From positions 1 through 27,224 of the IMG/VR virus record IMGVR_UViG_3300025687_000257: 27,224 nucleotides of DNA. One strand, given 5' to 3'. The stretch comes from a virus. The notes under the pieces were generated by a model, which was not told the origin of the DNA, searched no databases, and saw only the letters and a list, made by a program, of their open reading frames with translations. The position numbers and the translations under genes are program-made. Shown here in pieces: positions 23,782-27,224 of the stretch (positions are counted from its first letter, which is position 1; each line of letters starts with the position of its first letter).

Positions 23782-24573
23782 TCACTTCTTGATATTTTGT
23801 TGTTTGTGCCATTGGAATGCTTCCCATGCATCTTTGAACTTTGGTGCGCCTTGTGGAGCATTGGCAGTTCCAGTGCTTGTTTTGGCCAATGTGTCTTTGC
23901 GTTGTTGTTTTACTTTGGATGCTTCTTCCTGGAGCTGTTTGGCTTTGGTGGTTTCCACTTTGGCTTTCACAATGTAGTATGCATCTTCCAAAGATAGTTC
24001 GGGCCTATCTGTAAGAAGTTGTGCAACAGGAAGTCTAATATCATCACTCGTCAAGTCTGGATGTTCGGACTTGAATCGTTGCAACTCCATTTGTCTTTTC
24101 TCTGCATAAATTTGTTCTTGTGCTGGCTTCATCATTTCTTGCAACATCAAAGAAGCCTGTCGTTTGATCTCTGCTTTCATTCCATCTTCGGTGTATATAT
24201 CGTGTTCTTCTTCTGTTGCATACTGTTGAATTTGTTGCAACATTGGATTGTTCACAGTGCGTTCTTTGGTGGCAAACAGTTCTTGTTTCATTTGTTCAAG
24301 TTCTTTGCGTTGTTCTGCAAGTTCTTGTGTTTTGCGTGTATAGGATGAACGCATATTGGCCAAGTGTTTGCGTACATCACCAGGAACATTCTTTACCCAC
24401 TCGTGTAGTGGTTTCATTCCTTTGTGGTTTTCTTCTTTGAACTCTGGAAATAGTTCTTCATCGATTGCCAATAAATCATCGATAGTCAATGGTTCGGTGG
24501 ATTCTGCTGCTGCTTCTTCTACTACTTCTTCTACATTTTCAACAGTTCCATTTGGAGTATTGTTTTCATTCAT
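23782..24573 (-). CDS. scaffolding-like protein
   Basis: This 263-residue protein has an acidic, low-complexity N-terminus (about residues 8-50), a long Lys/Glu/Gln coiled coil (about 75-105 and 135-235) and a basic C-terminal end (FKDAWEAFQWHKQQNIKK). Acidic start, helical middle and basic C-terminal tail is the general design of phage scaffolds. In P22 and T7 the basic end contacts the coat protein. It lies between the portal and capsid genes, as expected. AAGGTGATAT precedes the ATG at 24573. No protease domain is visible. Confidence 0.82.
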   Translation of the reverse strand: MNENNTPNGTVENVEEVVEEAAAESTEPLTIDDLLAIDEELFPEFKEENHKGMKPLHEWVKNVPGDVRKHLANMRSSYTRKTQELAEQRKELEQMKQELFATKERTVNNPMLQQIQQYATEEEHDIYTEDGMKAEIKRQASLMLQEMMKPAQEQIYAEKRQMELQRFKSEHPDLTSDDIRLPVAQLLTDRPELSLEDAYYIVKAKVETTKAKQLQEEASKVKQQRKDTLAKTSTGTANAPQGAPKFKDAWEAFQWHKQQNIKK

Positions 24574-24586
24574 ATATCACCTTGTG

Positions 24587-24874
24587 TTATTTGCCAGTGT
24601 TCTTTGGAGCATCTGGATTTGTTGTTGCTTTGTTCTTGGGCCATAAATTTCTGCACGCCCAATATGATGCAGTTAGTTTGCTTTTCTTATCGTCACAATG
24701 GTGTCTTGCACGGAAAGAACGTTTGGCAGAATCAGAATAGTTGTGCTTGTAACCTTTGGCGCCAAAGTGAATAAGTTTCTCTTGGCCACCTTCACATGCT
24801 TTTACCATCTTCTTCTTTCCAGGTCTGTCACTTGGAACAGGTTTGTTGCATTGCATTCTATCCTTATCTGCCAT
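24587..24874 (-). CDS. small basic Cys-containing conserved phage protein
   Basis: This 95-residue, Lys-rich protein has Cys at residues 9, 27, 60 and 74. The stretches VKACEGGQEKLIHFGAKGY and SFRARHHCDDKKSKLTASYW resemble, from memory, a family of small proteins common in aquatic phages (…KACxGGxEKxIxFG…SFRARHxCD…YWxC…), whose function is unknown. The four Cys/His-rich positions suggest zinc binding. GGAG lies eight bases before the ATG at 24874. It is one of a run of small basic genes between the portal and scaffold genes. Confidence 0.78.
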   Translation of the reverse strand: MADKDRMQCNKPVPSDRPGKKKMVKACEGGQEKLIHFGAKGYKHNYSDSAKRSFRARHHCDDKKSKLTASYWACRNLWPKNKATTNPDAPKNTGK

Positions 24875-24919
24875 CTTTCTTTCTCCATTGTTGGATATAG
24901 TACCATTCGTTATAGTTGC

Positions 24920-25081
24920 TCATTTCTTTTTACACTGTGTGCAAGTATGCTTTTTTGGTTTGGCTTTACGTGCAACATTCAGTGCAATGGCAACAGCTTG
25001 CTTTTGTGGCTTGCCGTGTTTCATTTCAGTTTTGATATTCTTGGCAATAGTCTTTTTGCCGTATCCTTTCTGTAGTGGCAT
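24920..25081 (-). CDS. 53-residue basic protein with GKPQKQAVAIAL motif
   Basis: The product starts MPLQKGYGKKTIAKNIKTEM, then KHGKPQKQAVAIALNVARKA, and ends with a CTQCKKK tail. Short proteins with this SKNI(K/A)TE…GKPQKQAVAIA core are, from memory, widespread in phages and unassigned. The ATG at 25081 overlaps the stop of the DUF5872-like gene by one base (TAATG), with AAGGAA upstream. The product is strongly basic and ends in a CxxC pair. A DNA- or capsid-associated role is possible. The gene is short and easily missed by gene callers. Confidence 0.72.
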   Translation of the reverse strand: MPLQKGYGKKTIAKNIKTEMKHGKPQKQAVAIALNVARKAKPKKHTCTQCKKK

Positions 25082-25419
25082 TATGATTTCCTTGTAAGTG
25101 GAGTTGCACGCATACCTTGCGATTTGCGTGCAATGTTAGTTTGTCTTTGTGTTTTGGTAAGTGAACTTGCAGTGCGTGGTGTTTTGGATGATACACGTTT
25201 GGTTGGTCTACAGTATTCTGTCGCACCACCAGCACCACATGGTTTGCCTGTCTTGGTATCTTTCCACTTTTCCTTTTCCCATCGTTTGAGTGATGTGCCC
25301 GCTTCTGTCTTACGCACGTTTCCACTTTCCTTTCTACACTTTGCAATCGCTTGGCTTGCACGTGCAGAAGGGAACTTCTTGTATGTGGATTTCACTTTGT
25401 TGTAGCAGTTATCTTTCAT
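25081..25419 (-). CDS. basic protein with DUF5872-like segment
   Basis: This 112-residue, Lys/Arg-rich protein contains KVKSTYKKFPSARASQAIAK followed by RWEKEKWKDTKTGKPCG and EYCRPTKRVSSKTPRT. These match, as I remember them, the core of DUF5872 proteins (KWxDxxTGKPCG…YCRPxKRxxxKTP) found in phages and large algal viruses, function unknown. Cys residues at both halves may hold a metal. Both ends overlap neighbours by one base (TAATG at 25419 and 25081), so translation is tightly coupled across this block. Confidence 0.8.
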   Translation of the reverse strand: MKDNCYNKVKSTYKKFPSARASQAIAKCRKESGNVRKTEAGTSLKRWEKEKWKDTKTGKPCGAGGATEYCRPTKRVSSKTPRTASSLTKTQRQTNIARKSQGMRATPLTRKS

Positions 25420-25913
25420 TACATTCTGCCCATAAACAACTTGTCTGTTTCTTCCATCGATGGTGCAACGGGTTCTTCTTCTGTTGGTGCTTCTTCTTCC
25501 ATTGGTTCTTCCATTGGTGGATTCTTCAAGAACTGTTTGAAATCTTTGGATGTTGCCAACTTGGATAGTTTACCAGCCAACATTACCAATGCTCTATCGT
25601 CTGTCAAATCTTCCATCATAAAGTCAAGTTCTGCTGGTACATCCTCTGCATCCACTGCTTGATTGGTAGCACCTTGGAACATAGCCAATACACGCACGAA
25701 ATCATTTGGCAATACCTTTGCACCATCTTGGAACTGTGGATAGTCTGGAGATTGGCCAAACAATGGCAACAGTTTATTGGTAGCACCCACCAAGATGTTC
25801 AATGCTTTGCTACTGAAATTTCCTTTTGGTGCCATGTTCTGATACATGGATTCATCGTCTTGTTCTGCAGTTTTTATTTCTATTTCCATTTCTGGCATTT
25901 CTTGTTCGTTCAT
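25419..25913 (-). CDS. acidic protein next to the portal gene, unknown function
   Basis: This 164-residue protein is strongly acidic at both ends (MNEQEMPEMEIEIKTAEQDD, and a Glu/Pro/Met-rich tail with PMEEPMEEEAPTEEE). A helical middle (about residues 35-125) includes ALNILVGATNKLLPLFGQS and RALVMLAGKLSKL. GGGGG precedes the ATG at 25913. The acidic character contrasts with the basic proteins that follow. It might be a second assembly or scaffold-like factor, but no family is recognised. Confidence 0.78.
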   Translation of the reverse strand: MNEQEMPEMEIEIKTAEQDDESMYQNMAPKGNFSSKALNILVGATNKLLPLFGQSPDYPQFQDGAKVLPNDFVRVLAMFQGATNQAVDAEDVPAELDFMMEDLTDDRALVMLAGKLSKLATSKDFKQFLKNPPMEEPMEEEAPTEEEPVAPSMEETDKLFMGRM

Positions 25914-25925
25914 ATTTCCCCCTAG

Positions 25926-26375
25926 TTATTTGTAGATTGTATCTAGTTTTCCAGATAGCGCATCGGATGCAGTCCACGTTTGTGATACGGCATCTTCCTT
26001 GCTGACTCCCTGTGCTACCAAAGATTTGTATTTGTTTTCATATTGTGTTTGTTGTTGTAGTCTGTCTTGTGCTTGTTGCATCTTATCTTCCACGTGGTGT
26101 TTGGGTAGATCAGCTTCACACACAAACCCTTTGGATTCAAGTTCTTTCTGTGCTTGTGCTGGACTATCCACAAATCTGCCAAGTGCTTGTGACCAATAAC
26201 CATTGGCCCCATACTTGCCTGTGGAGTGCCAACTAGAATGTGTGTTGGGTACAGATAGTTTTCTGTTTTGGTGCAAATTTGTTTGGCACTTTGGGCATAT
26301 TGGCCTTGCATCAACATCACAAAAATATTCGTCTGTGGTAAAACACAAATCACATGTGTATGTGTATAGTGGCAT
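25926..26375 (-). CDS. FmdB-type zinc-ribbon protein
   Basis: The N-terminus (MPLYTYTCDLC at residues 1-11, CPKC at 27-30) is a four-Cys zinc ribbon of the FmdB regulatory-protein type. Such domains are often seen in phage genes near the portal. The middle (about 45-75) has GANGYWSQALGRFVDS, and the C-terminal half is a Gln-rich helix (KMQQAQDRLQQQTQYENKYK). A link between zinc ribbon and coiled coil suggests an assembly or DNA-contact role. Its ATG overlaps the portal stop by one base (TAATG), so it is translated after portal. The function is inferred. Confidence 0.82.
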   Translation of the reverse strand: MPLYTYTCDLCFTTDEYFCDVDARPICPKCQTNLHQNRKLSVPNTHSSWHSTGKYGANGYWSQALGRFVDSPAQAQKELESKGFVCEADLPKHHVEDKMQQAQDRLQQQTQYENKYKSLVAQGVSKEDAVSQTWTASDALSGKLDTIYK

Positions 26376-27224
26376 TATTTCCTTCCTTGCAATGCTTGTG
26401 CAAGCAGCTCAGCAGGTAGCTGGCCTTGTGGCCCAATATCACCTGTTTGTGTTTCCACACCTTGTGCTTGTTGTGGTGCTTGTTGCATTGGTTGTTGTGC
26501 TTGTTGTGCTTGTTCTTCTGGTAGAAAGTCTTTGGGGAAATCAAACAAACGTTGGATTTCTTTCAAGATTTTCTGTGGTGGAACTCCAAACTGAATCAAT
26601 GTTGGTGCCAATGATACCAGGTTATTCTTCTTGATACTTTCCGATAGTGGAGTGCTAGATTGATCAAGTGCAACTATCTTGAATTTTGCATCCAAGTCTT
26701 GTGTGGTTACCAGTGTTGGTAGTCCATTCACATCGATGGTGACAACTTCTTTTGCATCCACCAACAAAGATATGATTCTCAAATACACTGTTGCAATCAT
26801 TTCTATTGTTTGGTCTTTTTGCCTTGCAAGTTTACCAATCTCACTTGCAGAATATTGTGCGAGTGCAGTTACTTCTGTTGCAGTGGCCTTGCTTGCTTCC
26901 CCACGTGAGAACGGTGCCAAGATACTTGAACGGTTGATATCTGCTTCAATCTGTGCTTGGTATCTATCAAAGTTTGTTGATATAGGTTCTACCCCCACTG
27001 TGCGTATAACACCATCCAAAGATGGTTCATCCACTGCGATCATTGCACCATCAATACCAGCAGTAATCTTGGCCAATGCTTCTTCATCCATTGAACCTTC
27101 TTTGTAGATATACTGTCTTGAATCTCTTCTGACTGCATTTGCCCAATAGGTTCTCAATATGTTCTTCTCATAGAACTGGTCATATGCACGGCTAACTGCT
27201 GACAAACCACACATTGGTCTTTCT
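26375..27224 (-). CDS. portal protein, C-terminal part (cut by window edge)
   Basis: The frame is open to the right edge (codons for Glu-Arg-Pro precede the first visible Met), so the N-terminus lies outside. The visible 280 or so residues include SSILAPFSRGEASKATATEV followed by a long helix (LAQYSASEIGKLARQKDQTI, then EMIATVYLRIISLLV). This GxxxATATEV-plus-helix region is typical of the stem and wing of portal proteins. The C-terminal 60 residues are Gln/Ala/Pro-rich. The portal dodecamer forms the DNA channel and binds terminase and the tail adaptor. Its place before the scaffold and capsid genes agrees. Confidence 0.82.
   Translation of the reverse strand, partial: ERPMCGLSAVSRAYDQFYEKNILRTYWANAVRRDSRQYIYKEGSMDEEALAKITAGIDGAMIAVDEPSLDGVIRTVGVEPISTNFDRYQAQIEADINRSSILAPFSRGEASKATATEVTALAQYSASEIGKLARQKDQTIEMIATVYLRIISLLVDAKEVVTIDVNGLPTLVTTQDLDAKFKIVALDQSSTPLSESIKKNNLVSLAPTLIQFGVPPQKILKEIQRLFDFPKDFLPEEQAQQAQQPMQQAPQQAQGVETQTGDIGPQGQLPAELLAQALQGRK

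Noticed and set aside
23375-23977. Plus-strand 200-residue frame across the scaffold/HTH genes
   Set aside because: It is antisense to three well-supported genes with proper start sites and gives no recognisable domain.
1-27224. Prophage or insertion-sequence signs (integrase, attachment sites, transposase) and tRNA genes
   Set aside because: None is seen in this window. Gaps are too short for unseen genes except 2076-2583, which has no tRNA-like fold that I can recognise. Lysogeny genes could lie outside the window.

Overview
This window is part of a tailed-phage genome (Caudoviricetes) of the short-tailed, podovirus-like type. A leftward gene series runs portal, scaffold-like protein, HK97-fold major capsid protein, decoration protein, tail adaptor, nozzle-like protein, several beta-rich virion proteins, then three Gln/Ala-rich or giant proteins that look like the DNA-ejection (internal virion) set. 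No sheath, tape-measure/tail-tube pair, baseplate or integrase is seen. The sequence is AT-rich (about 40% GC by eye) and nearly every gene has a clear AGGAG-type ribosome binding site. One sigma-70 promoter is textbook quality (TTGACA, 17 bp, TACAAT). The host is therefore a bacterium that uses Shine-Dalgarno initiation and housekeeping sigma-70 promoters; its taxon cannot be read from the sequence. An aquatic host is only a guess.

Layout. (1) Positions 1-2075, minus strand: a gene fragment at the edge, an orphan DNA methyltransferase, a 53-residue ribbon-helix-helix repressor with its own promoter and operator, a 312-residue Cys-containing protein and a 66-residue possible HTH protein; the last two may be replication genes. 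(2) Positions 2076-2583: a 508-bp non-coding control region with a pure A/T block, two clusters of 11-bp direct repeats (iterons), inverted repeats and promoters at both edges. It is the best candidate for the replication origin. (3) Positions 2584-3937, plus strand: the only rightward operon. It encodes a SWIM zinc-finger protein, a 39-residue membrane peptide, a PD-(D/E)XK-type nuclease and a 46-residue basic peptide, and ends at an intrinsic terminator (4009-4038). (4) Positions 4041-27224, minus strand: the virion and lysis genes, read right to left from the portal gene, which is cut by the right edge, to a holin-like gene and a 54-residue gene. This block converges with the plus operon at the terminator.

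The genes appear to form three transcription units. Divergent early or replication units flank the origin-like region and share operator-like sequences that the ribbon-helix-helix protein may bind. The long late unit has three larger internal gaps (22843-23021, 21128-21224, 5653-5706). Each holds a TRTAAAATA-type element on the plus strand (TATTTTACA read in the transcribed direction), and a fourth copy lies just before the first internal virion protein gene. The endolysin and an XRE-like HTH gene sit unusually between scaffold and capsid.

The observations most worth following are the iteron origin, the shared operator sites, the uncharacterised plus-strand operon, the late-gene motif and a striking excess of palindromic words such as TGGCCA.
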